Source of the DNA: Marinobacter sp. es.048
GTDB lineage: Bacteria > Pseudomonadota > Gammaproteobacteria > Pseudomonadales > Oleiphilaceae
Assembly: GCF_900188435.1 (NCBI RefSeq)
Contig: NZ_FYFA01000002.1
Span: forward strand, 1,550,001-1,614,000
Direction: 5' to 3'
Length of the DNA stretch: 64,000 nucleotides
Shown here: in pieces, positions 16,039 through 26,700 of the stretch
How positions within the stretch are numbered: the first letter of the stretch is position 1
How the letters are laid out: every line of letters starts with the position of its first letter
Notes under the pieces: model-generated
Told to the model about the DNA's origin: nothing
The model's input: only the letters and a program-made list of their open reading frames with translations
The model's database searches: none
Position numbers and translations under genes: made by a program

Positions 16039-18114
16039 TTACACGTCGCCATAGCGGGTTTTCTCACCAAGCCATCGTCGAACCAGCGCCCGAACAATCT
16101 CCGGATGAGCCATCAGGCCCGGCGCCATTTTTCGAAGTGGCTCAATCCAACCCTTGTCGCGCTCAAAGTCCGCCAACCGAAACTGCATCATACCGGTTTG
16201 CCGGGTGCCCAACACCTCGCCCGGGCCGCGAATCTCCAGGTCTTTCTCGGCAATAAAGAAGCCATCCTGGCTGTCCCTGAGGGCCTGCAGCCGGGCCTTG
16301 CCATTGGCAGACAGCGGCGGGTGATACATCAACACGCAAAAACTGGCCTGCTCGCCCCGCCCGACACGGCCGCGAAGCTGGTGCAACTGGGCCAGCCCCA
16401 GGCGTTCCGGGTTTTCAATAATGATCAGCGACGCGTTGGGCACATCCACCCCAACCTCAATGACCGTGGTCGCCACCAGCAGATCCAATTCGCCGACTTT
16501 GAACTGCTCCATCACCGCCGCCTTTTCCTGGGCCTTCAGCCGGCCGTGCACAAGGCCCACTTTGAGATCCGGTAATCGCTCGGCCAACTCCTCGGCGGTA
16601 ACCTCTGCTGCCTGGCACTGCAGGGCCTCGGATTCCTCGATCAGGGTACAGACCCAGTAGGCCTGACGCCCCTCGCGGCAGGCGCTCCGAACCCGCTCGA
16701 TCACATCTTCCCTCCGGCTGTCGGGAATTACGATGGTTTCAATCGGCTTTCTTCCCGGCGGGAGCTCATCAATAACCGAGGTGTCCAGGTCGGCATAGGC
16801 ACTCATGGCCAGCGTACGGGGAATCGGCGTTGCCGTCATGATCAATTGGTGAGGTGCCAACGAGCCACCCACACCCTTTTCCCGCAAGGCGAGCCTCTGG
16901 TGAACGCCGAAACGATGCTGTTCGTCCACAATCACCAGGGCCAGGCGGTGAAACTCCACATCATCCTGGAACAACGCATGAGTGCCTATCACCACTCCGG
17001 CATCACCGGAATGGACCGCTTCCAGCGCCTCAGCCCGGGCTTTGCCTTTTACCTTCCCGGATAGCCACGCAAGGCGAATGCCCAGAGGCTCGAGCCATGT
17101 CCGGAAATTCTGAAAGTGCTGTTCGGCAAGGATTTCAGTGGGCGCCATCAGGGCTACCTGGGCGCCGGCACCAATGGCCTGCAAAGCCGCTAACGCCGCC
17201 ACCACCGTCTTGCCGGAGCCGACATCGCCCTGGACAAGCCGGAGCATCGGCAACGGCTGGCTCAGATCCTGACGGATGTCGGCAAGTACATGACGCTGGG
17301 CACCCGTGAGCGCAAACGGCAGTGAATCCAGGAAACGCTCGGACAAATCCCCCGTGGGCAGGAGCGGGAGCGCTTTACGGGCCTGAATCTGCTCACGTAC
17401 CTGAAGCAAACTCAGCTGGTGCGCCAACAGCTCTTCCATCACCAGGCGCTGTTGCGCGGGGTGACGCCCTTCCATCAGCAGGTTTACCGGCGCGTTGGCA
17501 GGAGGAGAATGCACCAGCTGGACAGCTTCTGTGATTCCGGGCAACTGGTATTCGGCCAACAGATTTTCGGGCAGCCAGTCACGGATCGGGAACCGCTGGA
17601 GATAGCCCAGGGCCTGCTGGCAAAGCGAGCGCACGCGAGGCTGCTGGATGCCCTCTGTCAGTGGGTAAACCGGCGTCAGGGTTGCCTCACCCTCTGCTGG
17701 CATTGGCGGCGGATTGACCTGGTACTCCGGATGATAAAACTCGTACCCGGCGCGACCGGGGCGCACCTCGCCGAAGCAGCGAACCCGGGCACCTTCGCTC
17801 AGCTGGTTTTTCTGGGCCGCGTTGAAATGAAAAAATCGCATCACCAGAAAGCCGCTGCTATCCCGGAGTGTCACCTGCAGGCTGCGTCTGCGGCCCATGA
17901 TCAGATCCGCTTTCATAACGTCCCCTTCCACCACCGCCACGTCACCAATGCGAAGACTTCCCATGGGTATAACCCGGGTTCTGTCTTCGTATCGGTGAGG
18001 CAGGTGAAAGAGCAGGTCCTGCAGGGAGGTGATACCCAGCTTGGCGAGCTTTTCCGCCAGGGCGTTTCCTACGCCCTTGAGCTGGGTGACCGGTATGTCA
18101 TCCAGTGACGTCAT
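16039..18114 (-). CDS. recG: ATP-dependent DNA helicase RecG
   Basis: The helicase remodels stalled forks and branched DNA. From MTSLDDIPVT at 18114 it has 691 residues, close to the usual length; the longer frame to 18180 would overlap oxyR. It has an N-terminal wedge/OB domain (KGVGNALAEKLAKLGI), Walker A GDVGSGKTVVA, the RecG-type DEQHRFG box, TATPIPRTLAM and the motif VI QLRGRVGRG. It starts 8 bases after oxyR stops, so the two probably share a transcript. Confidence 0.97.
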   Translation of the reverse strand: MTSLDDIPVTQLKGVGNALAEKLAKLGITSLQDLLFHLPHRYEDRTRVIPMGSLRIGDVAVVEGDVMKADLIMGRRRSLQVTLRDSSGFLVMRFFHFNAAQKNQLSEGARVRCFGEVRPGRAGYEFYHPEYQVNPPPMPAEGEATLTPVYPLTEGIQQPRVRSLCQQALGYLQRFPIRDWLPENLLAEYQLPGITEAVQLVHSPPANAPVNLLMEGRHPAQQRLVMEELLAHQLSLLQVREQIQARKALPLLPTGDLSERFLDSLPFALTGAQRHVLADIRQDLSQPLPMLRLVQGDVGSGKTVVAALAALQAIGAGAQVALMAPTEILAEQHFQNFRTWLEPLGIRLAWLSGKVKGKARAEALEAVHSGDAGVVIGTHALFQDDVEFHRLALVIVDEQHRFGVHQRLALREKGVGGSLAPHQLIMTATPIPRTLAMSAYADLDTSVIDELPPGRKPIETIVIPDSRREDVIERVRSACREGRQAYWVCTLIEESEALQCQAAEVTAEELAERLPDLKVGLVHGRLKAQEKAAVMEQFKVGELDLLVATTVIEVGVDVPNASLIIIENPERLGLAQLHQLRGRVGRGEQASFCVLMYHPPLSANGKARLQALRDSQDGFFIAEKDLEIRGPGEVLGTRQTGMMQFRLADFERDKGWIEPLRKMAPGLMAHPEIVRALVRRWLGEKTRYGDV

Positions 18115-18122
18115 AGTCAGAC

Positions 18123-19082
18123 TCAGGCGCTTTCGGCCACAACCGGTGTATCCGTTTTCGCCTTCTCGATTACCCGGCACTGGCTTGCTGCCAGGGAGAG
18201 CACATCAATAGCCTTGGGCCGCGGGAAAGTGACCCGCCAGGCCAGAGCCACCGTGCGGAACGGCACCGGGGCCGCAAACGGCCGAACGGCCAGGATGTCC
18301 TCATGGTACTGCATCGCCGTGGCCGCCGAGAGCGGCAATACCGTGATGCCCAGGCCCGAAGCCACCATATGTCGAATGGTTTCAAGGGAGCTGCCTTCGG
18401 TGACCAGAGCCGGTGAACCGTTATTGGCCGTGTGTGTCACCGCCTCCACCAGAGGCGGACAGGACTCCAGTACCTGATCCCGGAAACAGTGACCCGGCCC
18501 GAGCAACAGCAATTGCTCCCTGGCCAGTTCGTCAGCGGTCAACTGTTCCTTTTGGGCGAGAGGGTGTCCGGCCGGCAGCAGGACGACAAACGGCTCATCG
18601 TACAGCGGCAGGGTAACGACTTCCGGCTCCTCGAACGGCAGGGCAATAATAATGGCGTCCAGCTCGGACTGGCGGAGTTTCTGCCGCAGATTGGCGGTGT
18701 AGTTCTCTTCGATGTAAAGAGGCATCTCGGGGGCGCCACGTCTGAGTTCCGGAAGCAAATGTGGGAACAGGTAGGGGCCAATGGTGTAGATGGCACCGAC
18801 CTTAAGAGGCGAGTTGAGCTGGTTCTTGCCATCCTGGGCCATATCCTTGATCAGGCCGACCTGGTCAAGCACACGCTGGGCCTGTTCGATAATGCGCAGC
18901 CCGGTTTCGGTTACGCGGATGCTGCTTTTGCTTCGCTCGAACAAAGGGATACCGAGCTCGTCTTCCAGCTTTTTAACGGCAACACTGAGCGTTGGCTGAC
19001 TGACATGGCAACGCTCTGCGGCCCGGCCAAAATGCCTTTCGCGGGCCAGCGTAACGACGTATCGTAACTCGGTGAGAGTCAT
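18123..19082 (-). CDS. oxyR: hydrogen-peroxide sensor OxyR (LysR family)
   Basis: A 319-residue LysR-type regulator with the N-terminal HTH (HFGRAAERCHVSQPTLSVAV) and the redox pair C199 and C208 in GHCFRDQVLESC, at the same positions as in E. coli OxyR. Oxidation to a disulfide activates catalase and peroxidase genes. recG follows closely; an oxyR-recG pairing is common in related genomes. Confidence 0.97.
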   Translation of the reverse strand: MTLTELRYVVTLARERHFGRAAERCHVSQPTLSVAVKKLEDELGIPLFERSKSSIRVTETGLRIIEQAQRVLDQVGLIKDMAQDGKNQLNSPLKVGAIYTIGPYLFPHLLPELRRGAPEMPLYIEENYTANLRQKLRQSELDAIIIALPFEEPEVVTLPLYDEPFVVLLPAGHPLAQKEQLTADELAREQLLLLGPGHCFRDQVLESCPPLVEAVTHTANNGSPALVTEGSSLETIRHMVASGLGITVLPLSAATAMQYHEDILAVRPFAAPVPFRTVALAWRVTFPRPKAIDVLSLAASQCRVIEKAKTDTPVVAESA

Positions 19083-19158
19083 GGTGAGCTCCGGTCAGAA
19101 AGATGCGGGTCGAAGTTTCACGAATTTATGAGGTAAAGCATAAGGATTGAAATTGTCT

Positions 19159-20019
19159 ATGGCAATCACTGAAAGTAGTAAGGCACCTCGAATTCTGGTG
19201 GCCGGTTGCGGAAAACTCGGTGGCGCCATTGCCAGCCGGCTGAAAGCCTCGGCCAACGTGTTCGGCCTGCGCCGGAACCCGGACCGTGTTCCCGAGGGCA
19301 TTCACGGCATCGGCGCCGACCTTACTCGGCCGGAAACCCTAACCAGTGAGTTGCCGGACGGACTCGACATCGTGATCTATTGCCTCACGCCCACCAGCTA
19401 CGATCATCAGGGATATCGGGATGCCTACGTGACGGGCCTGAGAAACTTGTTGGAGGCCCTCGGTGGTCAATCCCTGAAACACTTGTTCTTTATAAGCAGC
19501 AGCAGTGTCTATTCACAGGATGACGACAGCTGGGTGGATGAATCCAGCCCCACCAGGCCGGGCCGATTCAGCGGCGAACAGGTTCTGGCCGGTGAACAGA
19601 CCGCACTGGACAGCGGCCATCCGGCCACGATTATTCGATACAGCGGCATTTATGGGCCTTCGCGGCGGCGCTTTCTTGAGGAGGTTCAAGAGGGGCGCAT
19701 GAATCCGGCGAAGCCAGCACCATTCAGCAACCGGATTCATGAAGAGGATGCAGCAGACGCGGCAGCCCATCTGGTTAAGCTGGCACTTTCGGGAGCGACA
19801 CTGGAAACCTGCTACCTTGCCAGCGACTGCGAACCGGTCAGGCTTGATGAGGTGGTGGACTGGGTGCGGCAGCAAACACCTTGTGCCGAGCCGCTGCCAG
19901 ATGCCCGGAAAGGCGGTCGGGGCGGCAGTAAACGCTGCAGTAACAAGCGTCTGTTGGGCACCGGCTTCCAGTTCCGCTATCCGGATTTCCGGGCTGGCTA
20001 CCGCGCCATGATTGACTAG
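19159..20019 (+). CDS. NAD(P)-binding atypical SDR, YeeZ-like
   Basis: A 286-residue Rossmann protein with the nucleotide loop VAGCGKLGGAIASRL, an SSSSVYSQDD strand and FSGEQVLAGEQ. This is the pattern of YeeZ-type extended/atypical SDR proteins related to sugar epimerases. The classic YxxxK pair is not clear, so enzymatic activity is uncertain. ATG 19159 is chosen; an in-frame TTG at 19147 touches the AAGGA and is too close to it. It is divergent from oxyR. Confidence 0.8.
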   Translation: MAITESSKAPRILVAGCGKLGGAIASRLKASANVFGLRRNPDRVPEGIHGIGADLTRPETLTSELPDGLDIVIYCLTPTSYDHQGYRDAYVTGLRNLLEALGGQSLKHLFFISSSSVYSQDDDSWVDESSPTRPGRFSGEQVLAGEQTALDSGHPATIIRYSGIYGPSRRRFLEEVQEGRMNPAKPAPFSNRIHEEDAADAAAHLVKLALSGATLETCYLASDCEPVRLDEVVDWVRQQTPCAEPLPDARKGGRGGSKRCSNKRLLGTGFQFRYPDFRAGYRAMID

Positions 20020-20037
20020 GGCTGAGCCTTCGGCATT

Positions 20038-20064
20038 AAAAAAGGCGGCCAAGGCCGCCTTTTC
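20038..20064. terminator. bidirectional intrinsic terminator
   Basis: AAAGGCGGCC/GGCCGCCTTT with a 2-base spacer between convergent genes; A and T runs on both sides serve both strands. Confidence 0.88.
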
Positions 20065-20086
20065 TGAATCCTGGTGTCATCAGCTC

Positions 20087-20473
20087 TTAGCTGAGCACCA
20101 TAACCGCTTCCATTTCAATGGGCACACCCTTGGGCAGCGCCGCGACACCTACCGCCGCTCGGGCCGGATACGGCTCCTGGAAATAGGTGGCCATGATCTC
20201 GTTGACCGTGGCGAAATTCGCCAGATCGGTCATGTAGATATTCAGCTTCACAATATCCTTCAGCTCGCCACCCGCCGCCTCGCACACCGCCTTGAGATTA
20301 TCGAATACCTGCCGGGTCTTGGCAGCAAAATCGCCGGCGACCACTTCCATGGTTTCCGGTACCAGCGGAATCTGGCCAGACAGGTACACGGTATCCCCCG
20401 CCTTTACCGCCTGGGAGTATGTGCCGATCGCTTGGGGCGCATTCTCGGTCTGAATTACGGATTTGTTGGTCAT
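20087..20473 (-). CDS. ridA: RidA family reactive-imine deaminase
   Basis: The 128-residue protein hydrolyses reactive enamine/imine products of PLP enzymes. It shows the family's [43 protein letters not shown] and [14 protein letters not shown] with the conserved substrate Arg. The start MTNKSVIQ at 20473 follows AGGAAACC; an upstream start adds 8 poor residues. It lies downstream of spoT, the order seen in many gammaproteobacteria, and probably in the same operon. Confidence 0.95.
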   Translation of the reverse strand: MTNKSVIQTENAPQAIGTYSQAVKAGDTVYLSGQIPLVPETMEVVAGDFAAKTRQVFDNLKAVCEAAGGELKDIVKLNIYMTDLANFATVNEIMATYFQEPYPARAAVGVAALPKGVPIEMEAVMVLS

Positions 20474-20551
20474 GACCCTTGGTTTCCTCTCTTCCAAAAC
20501 GCCAATCGTCGCTTTTGCGTAGCTCGCCTGTCAACCGGGCTTTGGTCGGGT

Positions 20552-22693
20552 TCAGTGCCGGACGCGGCTGATGTGGGTAATCGCACGGATATTGCGGATC
20601 CGGCGCATTACTCGGGCCAGATGCCGGCGACCATTAACGTGCACCACAAGACTGACAACACCAAAGCGAGCATTCTGCTCCTCTACGTTGATCCGCTCGA
20701 TGTTGCCGTCAGCCATGGCCACGGCGTTAGCCATCTCGGCAATCACACCGCGCTGTCGCTCCAGCTCTACCCGCAACTCCACGGAAAACTCATCGGTAAT
20801 GTCCTTGGCCCACTTCAGGTGAGTCAGACGCGCTCGGTCCTCGTCATCTTCGGGTAGACGGGAGCAGGTATCGGAGTGAATCACCATACCTTTGCCGGAA
20901 TCCATCACCCCGACGACCGGGTCCCCCGGAATTGGCTTGCAACAGCTGGCGAACCTTACCAGAAGCCCTTCGGTGCCACGGATGGTCACCGGGCTATGAT
21001 TGCCACCCTCAATATCTCTTGGTGCCTTAATGGCCTCGGTAACCTCTGAGCCGCTCGCGAGCTGTCGGGCGACCAGATAGGCCATCCTATTGCCCAGGCC
21101 GATGTCGCTGATCAGGTCATCAAAACTGTTGACCTGATTGTGGTTCACCACCGCCTGCTTCTGGGCGTCGCTGATCTCGGACAGTTTCGCACCAAAGCCC
21201 TTCAGGGATTTCTTCAACAGTGTCCGACCCAGCTCCAGCGATTCCGCACGCTTCTGGCTCTTGAGCACGTGACGGATACTGCTCCGGGCTTTTCCGGTAA
21301 CCACGAAACTGAGCCAGACCGGATTGGGCCGGGCGCCTGGCGCAGTAATGATTTCCACTGTCTGGCCACTCTGCAGCGGCTGACTGAGGGACCCCAGGTT
21401 GCGGTTGATGCGGCAGGCAACGGTGGCATTGCCGATGTCCGTATGGATCGCATAAGCAAAATCTACCGGCGTTGCACCGCTGGGCAACTCCATAATGCGG
21501 CCCTTCGGCGTGAATACATATATCTCGTCCGGGAACAGGTCTACCTTCACATGCTCGATAAACTCCATGGAGTCATCTGCCCGTTCCCGCATTTCCATCA
21601 GCCCTTTCACCCAGCGGTCGACCCGGGCCTGATTGGCGCTGGTCACGCTGCTCGGTTCATTCTTGTACATCCAGTGCGCCGCAATACCGTTATTGGCGAT
21701 ATGCTCCATCTCCTCGGTACGGATCTGGATCTCGATGTTCACGTGCATCCCGAACAGAGTGGTGTGAATGGACTGGTAGCCATTAGCCTTGGGCATGGCA
21801 ATGTAGTCCTTGAATCGGCCCGGGAGGGGTTTGTAGAGGCTGTGTACGGCGCCCAGGATACGGTAGCAGTCGTCTTCGGTGTCGGTGATGATCCGGAAGG
21901 CATACACATCCATGATTTCATGGAAGGATTTCTGCTTGAACTTCATCTTGTTGTAGATGCTGTTCAAGTGTTTCTCCCGGCCCAGGATCCGGCCCGGCAA
22001 GCCTCGCTCTTCCAGTTTCTCCTGCAATTTGCCGCGAATGTCCTCGATGATTTCCCGATGGCTGCCACGAAGCTTGTCCACCGCCTTGGAAATGTACTTG
22101 GAGCGCATCGGATACAGGGAGGTAAAGCCCAGATCTTCGAGTTCGGTACAGATGGAATGCATGCCCAGGCGGTTTGCGATGGGGGCGTAGATATCGAGAG
22201 TTTCGGTAGCAATGCGCTGGCGTTTTTCATAAGGCATGGGGCCGAGGGTGCGCATGTTATGCAGGCGGTCCGCCAGCTTCACAAGAATCACCCGGATGTC
22301 CCGCGCCATGGCCAGGGTCATTTTCTGGAAGTTTTCAGCCTGGGCTTCCGCCCTGGAGCGAAATTCAATCTGGGTCAGTTTGCTGACCCCGTCTACCAGC
22401 TCCGCGACGTCCTCACCAAACTGTTCGGCCAGCGCATCCTTGGGAATTCCGGTATCTTCGATCACATCATGGAGCATGGCCGCCATCAGGCTCTGATGGT
22501 CCAGCCGGAGGTCGGCGAGAATATGGGCAACGGCAAGGGGGTGGGTGATATACCGGTCGCCGCTTTTGCGCATCTGGCCCTCATGGGCCTGCTCGGCATA
22601 ATAATAGGCCCGTCGCACCTGATTGATGCGATTGGTATCAAGATAGGAACTGAGCTCTTGAGCCAGTCCTTCAACCGTAGCCTCTGCCGACAC
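20552..22693 (-). CDS. spoT: bifunctional (p)ppGpp synthetase/hydrolase SpoT
   Basis: A 713-residue stringent-response enzyme. The HD hydrolase domain (AEQAHEGQMRKSGDRYITHP; LHDVIEDT; ADRLHNMRTL) is followed by the synthetase domain (GRFKDYIAMPKANGYQSIHT, with the RFKD signature of bifunctional enzymes), TGS (VFTPKGRIMELPSGATPVDFAY) and C-terminal ACT. The start is GTG at 22693, preceded by GGAGG four bases away. A minus-strand terminator sits about 30 bp upstream, between rpoZ and this gene. Confidence 0.97.
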   Translation of the reverse strand: MSAEATVEGLAQELSSYLDTNRINQVRRAYYYAEQAHEGQMRKSGDRYITHPLAVAHILADLRLDHQSLMAAMLHDVIEDTGIPKDALAEQFGEDVAELVDGVSKLTQIEFRSRAEAQAENFQKMTLAMARDIRVILVKLADRLHNMRTLGPMPYEKRQRIATETLDIYAPIANRLGMHSICTELEDLGFTSLYPMRSKYISKAVDKLRGSHREIIEDIRGKLQEKLEERGLPGRILGREKHLNSIYNKMKFKQKSFHEIMDVYAFRIITDTEDDCYRILGAVHSLYKPLPGRFKDYIAMPKANGYQSIHTTLFGMHVNIEIQIRTEEMEHIANNGIAAHWMYKNEPSSVTSANQARVDRWVKGLMEMRERADDSMEFIEHVKVDLFPDEIYVFTPKGRIMELPSGATPVDFAYAIHTDIGNATVACRINRNLGSLSQPLQSGQTVEIITAPGARPNPVWLSFVVTGKARSSIRHVLKSQKRAESLELGRTLLKKSLKGFGAKLSEISDAQKQAVVNHNQVNSFDDLISDIGLGNRMAYLVARQLASGSEVTEAIKAPRDIEGGNHSPVTIRGTEGLLVRFASCCKPIPGDPVVGVMDSGKGMVIHSDTCSRLPEDDEDRARLTHLKWAKDITDEFSVELRVELERQRGVIAEMANAVAMADGNIERINVEEQNARFGVVSLVVHVNGRRHLARVMRRIRNIRAITHISRVRH

Positions 22694-22723
22694 CGCGCCT
22701 CCACAGCTTAATGAAATTCAGGG

Positions 22724-22753
22724 ACAAAAAAACCCGAATGCACGCATCCGGGT
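22724..22753 (-). terminator. intrinsic terminator between rpoZ and spoT
   Basis: On the minus strand ACCCGGATG/CATTCGGGT (one G-T pair) is followed by seven T. It would end most gmk-rpoZ transcripts just before the spoT ribosome site, leaving spoT on read-through or a very close promoter. Confidence 0.75.
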
Positions 22754-22874
22754 CCTTCCAGAGTCCTTCCAGCAACGCTCTACAGCTACACTATAAAACC
22801 GCGGGGACAGATTTCAATGCTTCTCACTTGCGAACAGGTACTTATATCGTCTAGCACCCATATCCGCAGATGCT

Positions 22875-23087
22875 TTACTCGTCGTCTTCTTCCTTGAGCA
22901 GATCCCGAGTAATCTTGCCTTCGGCAATTTCGCGCAGGGCAATTACCGTGGGCTTATCATTTTCTTCAGCCACCATCGGCTCGGCACCCTTGGTAGCCAG
23001 CTGACGGGCACGCTTGGTAGCCAGCATTACCAGCTGGAAGCGGTTATCAACGTTTTCCAGACAATCTTCAACGGTAACTCGTGCCAT
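22875..23087 (-). CDS. rpoZ: RNA polymerase omega subunit
   Basis: A 70-residue subunit that assists RNA polymerase assembly and forms part of a ppGpp site. It has [20 protein letters not shown] and ATKRARQL with [14 protein letters not shown], as in E. coli. The start at 23087 follows GGGGAAG; the longer frame to 23129 is not needed. It sits between gmk and spoT, the usual order. Confidence 0.97.
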   Translation of the reverse strand: MARVTVEDCLENVDNRFQLVMLATKRARQLATKGAEPMVAEENDKPTVIALREIAEGKITRDLLKEEDDE

Positions 23088-23173
23088 AACTTCCCCGACT
23101 CGTAAAATGACTGTTTTAGCAGACCGCACAGTTTACTGTGGCCGGTTCAATTTGTATACAGGAAAACCCCGTA

Positions 23174-23866
<693 letters not shown>

Positions 23867-23955
23867 TTATACGGACTTTGGCAAAACACCGCACCCTGGA
23901 AGGGCGCCAGCTGATACCATTTGGCTATCCATCTGTTCAGTGACTGCAAGATTCC

Positions 23956-24777
23956 ATGCGAACCACCATCGATATCACCCTGAAGCAAGCCAGCAAAGCC
24001 ATAGATGCCCTGAGCGAGGCGTCGCCGGGGCTCTCCCGCCAGAAAATCAAGGACGCCATGGCGAAGGGTGCCTGCTGGTGGACTCACAAGGGCAAGCGCC
24101 TTCGACTGCGCCGCGCAACCAAGCAACTCAAGCCGGGCGTCCGGCTGCAGCTTTTCTACGATGAGAAGGTGTTGGCGAGAAAACCGGAGAATCCGGTTCT
24201 GCTGGCGGATCTTGAACGCTATACGGTCTGGTTCAAGCCTCATGGCATGCTGGCCCAGGGCTCACAGTGGGGTGACCATTGCAGCCTGCTCCGCCTGGCG
24301 GAAGTCCGGGTCGGACGGCCGTGCCATCTGGTCCACCGGCTCGACGCCGATGCCGCCGGTCTGATGCTGATTGCCCACGACCCGAAAGCAGCCGGCGCCC
24401 TCTCCCAGCTCTTCTCGGGCCGGACGATGACCAAACACTATAAGGCTCGAGTGACCGGCTTGATGGACGCGCAGAACCAGCTTGTTGATGCGCCTGTTGA
24501 GGGTAAACCGGCTGTCAGCCGTGTCTCGACACTTGAGAAGAACGCACTGGAGCAGACCTCCCTGGTTCAGGTCAGCATCGAAACCGGCCGAAAACACCAG
24601 ATCCGTCGCCACCTGGCTGCTCTGGGGCATCCGATCATCGGTGATCGTCTGTATGGCCGGGCCGCCGGAGTACCCCTGAAGCTTTTAGCCTTTCATCTCG
24701 AATTCGATTGCCCTATGAACAATCGCAAGATGGTGTTCGAGCTGCCAACGGAACTGAACACCCTGAGGCAGAACTGA
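23956..24777 (+). CDS. RluA-family RNA pseudouridine synthase
   Basis: The 273-residue enzyme isomerises uridine in RNA. The catalytic motif HRLDADAAGL is present (Asp), with the downstream TGRKHQIRRHLAALGHPIIGD segment. The N-terminal 70 residues (SKAIDALSEASPGLSRQKIKDAM) form an S4-like domain. RNA target unknown. It is divergent from gmk. Confidence 0.9.
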   Translation: MRTTIDITLKQASKAIDALSEASPGLSRQKIKDAMAKGACWWTHKGKRLRLRRATKQLKPGVRLQLFYDEKVLARKPENPVLLADLERYTVWFKPHGMLAQGSQWGDHCSLLRLAEVRVGRPCHLVHRLDADAAGLMLIAHDPKAAGALSQLFSGRTMTKHYKARVTGLMDAQNQLVDAPVEGKPAVSRVSTLEKNALEQTSLVQVSIETGRKHQIRRHLAALGHPIIGDRLYGRAAGVPLKLLAFHLEFDCPMNNRKMVFELPTELNTLRQN

Positions 24778-24798
24778 CCACGGTGGCAGGAGTCCGGC

Positions 24799-25665
24799 TT
24801 ATTCCAGGTTCTGCACCTGCTCCCGCATCTGCTCAATCAGAACTTTCAGGTCCACAGCAATGCGTGTGACGCCGGCATCGATGCTCTTGTTGCTCAGGGT
24901 GTTGGCCTCTCGATTCAGCTCCTGCATGAGAAAATCCAGCCGCCGACCAATGGCATCTTCGCTTTTCAGGGTATCGGACACCTCACCGATATGGGCATCC
25001 AGCCGGTCCAGCTCCTCGGCCACATCGCTCTTCTGGGCCAGCATGACCATCTCCTGGGCCACCCGATCGGCATCCAGCTCAACTTTCGCGTTTTCGAACC
25101 GTTCCCGAAGTGTTTTTTCCTGGGCCTCGAGCAATTCCGGCATACGTTTACGAACCTCGGCGACGAGATTGCCCATGGTGCTAAGGCGATCCTCGAACAG
25201 TGGCCGCAGGCGCTCACCCTCACGCTCACGTACCGATGCGAGTTCGGCCACGGTCTGCTCGAACAGGCCGACAGCGGCGTCCTTGGCAGGACCGTAGTCC
25301 TGCTCAGGCACTGACAGCACCCCCGGCCATCGGAGGATGTCCAAAGCGTTGATGTGGGCCGGGTTGTCCAGCATCCGATTGACGTGGTTGGCCGCCTCGT
25401 TCACCGCCTGGGCCATGTCTTCGCTGATCTCGAAGCTTTGAGATCCCTTCTCGGCTGACTGCAGGCGCATGGACACATCCACCTTGCCCCGTTTCAGCTG
25501 CCTTCTCAACTCTTCCCGAAACCGGTTCTCCAGCTCCCGGAACGCGTCCGGCAGCCGGAATGAAGGCTCGAGGTACCGGTGATTCACGGTCCGGATTTCA
25601 CAGGTCAGCGTTCCCCAGTCTCCCTGGACGTCCTTGCGGGCAAATGCGGTCATACTTCGGATCAT
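24799..25665 (-). CDS. yicC: YicC family endoribonuclease
   Basis: A 288-residue protein, the usual length. It has the MIRSMTAFAR start, EIRTVNHRYLEPSFRLPD and the C-terminal DFLMQELNREANTLSNKS segment of the family; E. coli YicC is an RNase acting on small RNAs. The start MIRSM at 25665 follows GGAG. It is divergent from rph, the widespread arrangement. Confidence 0.95.
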   Translation of the reverse strand: MIRSMTAFARKDVQGDWGTLTCEIRTVNHRYLEPSFRLPDAFRELENRFREELRRQLKRGKVDVSMRLQSAEKGSQSFEISEDMAQAVNEAANHVNRMLDNPAHINALDILRWPGVLSVPEQDYGPAKDAAVGLFEQTVAELASVREREGERLRPLFEDRLSTMGNLVAEVRKRMPELLEAQEKTLRERFENAKVELDADRVAQEMVMLAQKSDVAEELDRLDAHIGEVSDTLKSEDAIGRRLDFLMQELNREANTLSNKSIDAGVTRIAVDLKVLIEQMREQVQNLE

Positions 25666-25833
25666 GTCAGCTCCGCTTCGATAGATATGGATCACTCAAG
25701 TTTAACAGGCTCTTAACAGCGACGGCGAACCGGACAAAAGGCCAACCCCAACGTGTTATACTGACCGACCTTTTCGACAAACGTTCGACCGGGACACGCG
25801 CCCGGACATTCAATACTGACTTCAGGAAACACT

Positions 25834-26550
25834 ATGCGTCCAAGCGGCAGAACGCCCGAGCAACCCAGAGATGTTCGAATTACCCGCAACTACACCCGTC
25901 ACGCCGAAGGTTCGGTGCTGGTGGAATTCGGTGACACCAAAGTCATTTGTACTGCCTCCGTCGAAAACAAGGTCCCCCCGTTTCTGAGGGGTGAAGGCAA
26001 GGGCTGGATTACCGCCGAGTACGGCATGCTGCCCCGCTCAACCGGCAGCCGCATGGGCCGGGAAGCCGCCCGCGGCAAACAGGGTGGCCGCACCGTCGAA
26101 ATCCAGCGCCTGATCGGTCGTTCCCTGCGCGCCGCCGTCGATCTGTCAGCCCTCGGGGAACACTCCATCACCATCGATTGCGACGTCATCCAGGCCGATG
26201 GCGGCACGCGAACCGCAGCCATCACCGGCGGCTGCGTGGCACTGGTTGATGCCCTGAACCACCTGGTCGCCGACAAGCGCCTGAAGAAATCACCGCTCAA
26301 GCAGATGGTCGCTGCACTGTCCGTTGGTGTTTACAAAGGCACCCCGGTAGTGGATCTGGATTACCCGGAAGATTCCGAGGCCGAGACAGACATGAACGTG
26401 ATCATGACCGACCAGGGCGGCTTCATCGAAATTCAGGGAACGGCGGAAGGTGCGCCGTTTGTTCAGGGAGAACTGGACAGCATGCTGACTCTCGCCAAAC
26501 AGGGTATTGAGCAGTTGTTTGAGATTCAGAAAGCGGCGCTGGCGGATTAA
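25834..26550 (+). CDS. rph: ribonuclease PH
   Basis: The 238-residue phosphorolytic 3' exonuclease trims tRNA precursors. Complete motifs [42 protein letters not shown] and [18 protein letters not shown] are present. The length is normal and no frameshift is seen, unlike the E. coli K-12 pseudogene. Confidence 0.97.
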   Translation: MRPSGRTPEQPRDVRITRNYTRHAEGSVLVEFGDTKVICTASVENKVPPFLRGEGKGWITAEYGMLPRSTGSRMGREAARGKQGGRTVEIQRLIGRSLRAAVDLSALGEHSITIDCDVIQADGGTRTAAITGGCVALVDALNHLVADKRLKKSPLKQMVAALSVGVYKGTPVVDLDYPEDSEAETDMNVIMTDQGGFIEIQGTAEGAPFVQGELDSMLTLAKQGIEQLFEIQKAALAD

Positions 26551-26569
26551 GACCGTCGCCCGCGGTCCC

Positions 26570-26668
26570 GGAGAGGTAAGCCTTTCCGGGACCCGCTTCG
26601 AGCACATCCATGTGCGCTCGGCTCCGGCCTTCCCTGGCCGGAGACGGTCCCGGAAAGGCTTACCCCTC
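26570..26668. repeat. nested-palindrome repeat, copy 1
   Basis: An 18-bp perfect outer arm (26575-26592 with 26647-26664) encloses a core with a CACATCCATGTG palindrome (26602-26613) and a second stem CTCCGGCC/GGCCGGAG. The same design recurs at 36649-36748 with different outer arms. It resembles large REP-type elements of Marinobacter and relatives, and may double as the rph terminator. Confidence 0.8.
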
Positions 26669-26700
26669 CGCGCCCGCTACTTTTCTATTACTCCTCAGCC

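Noticed and set aside
21140..22711. 523-codon plus-strand ORF opposite spoT
   Set aside because: It is the antisense shadow of spoT, whose motifs are complete; the shadow protein has no recognisable domain.
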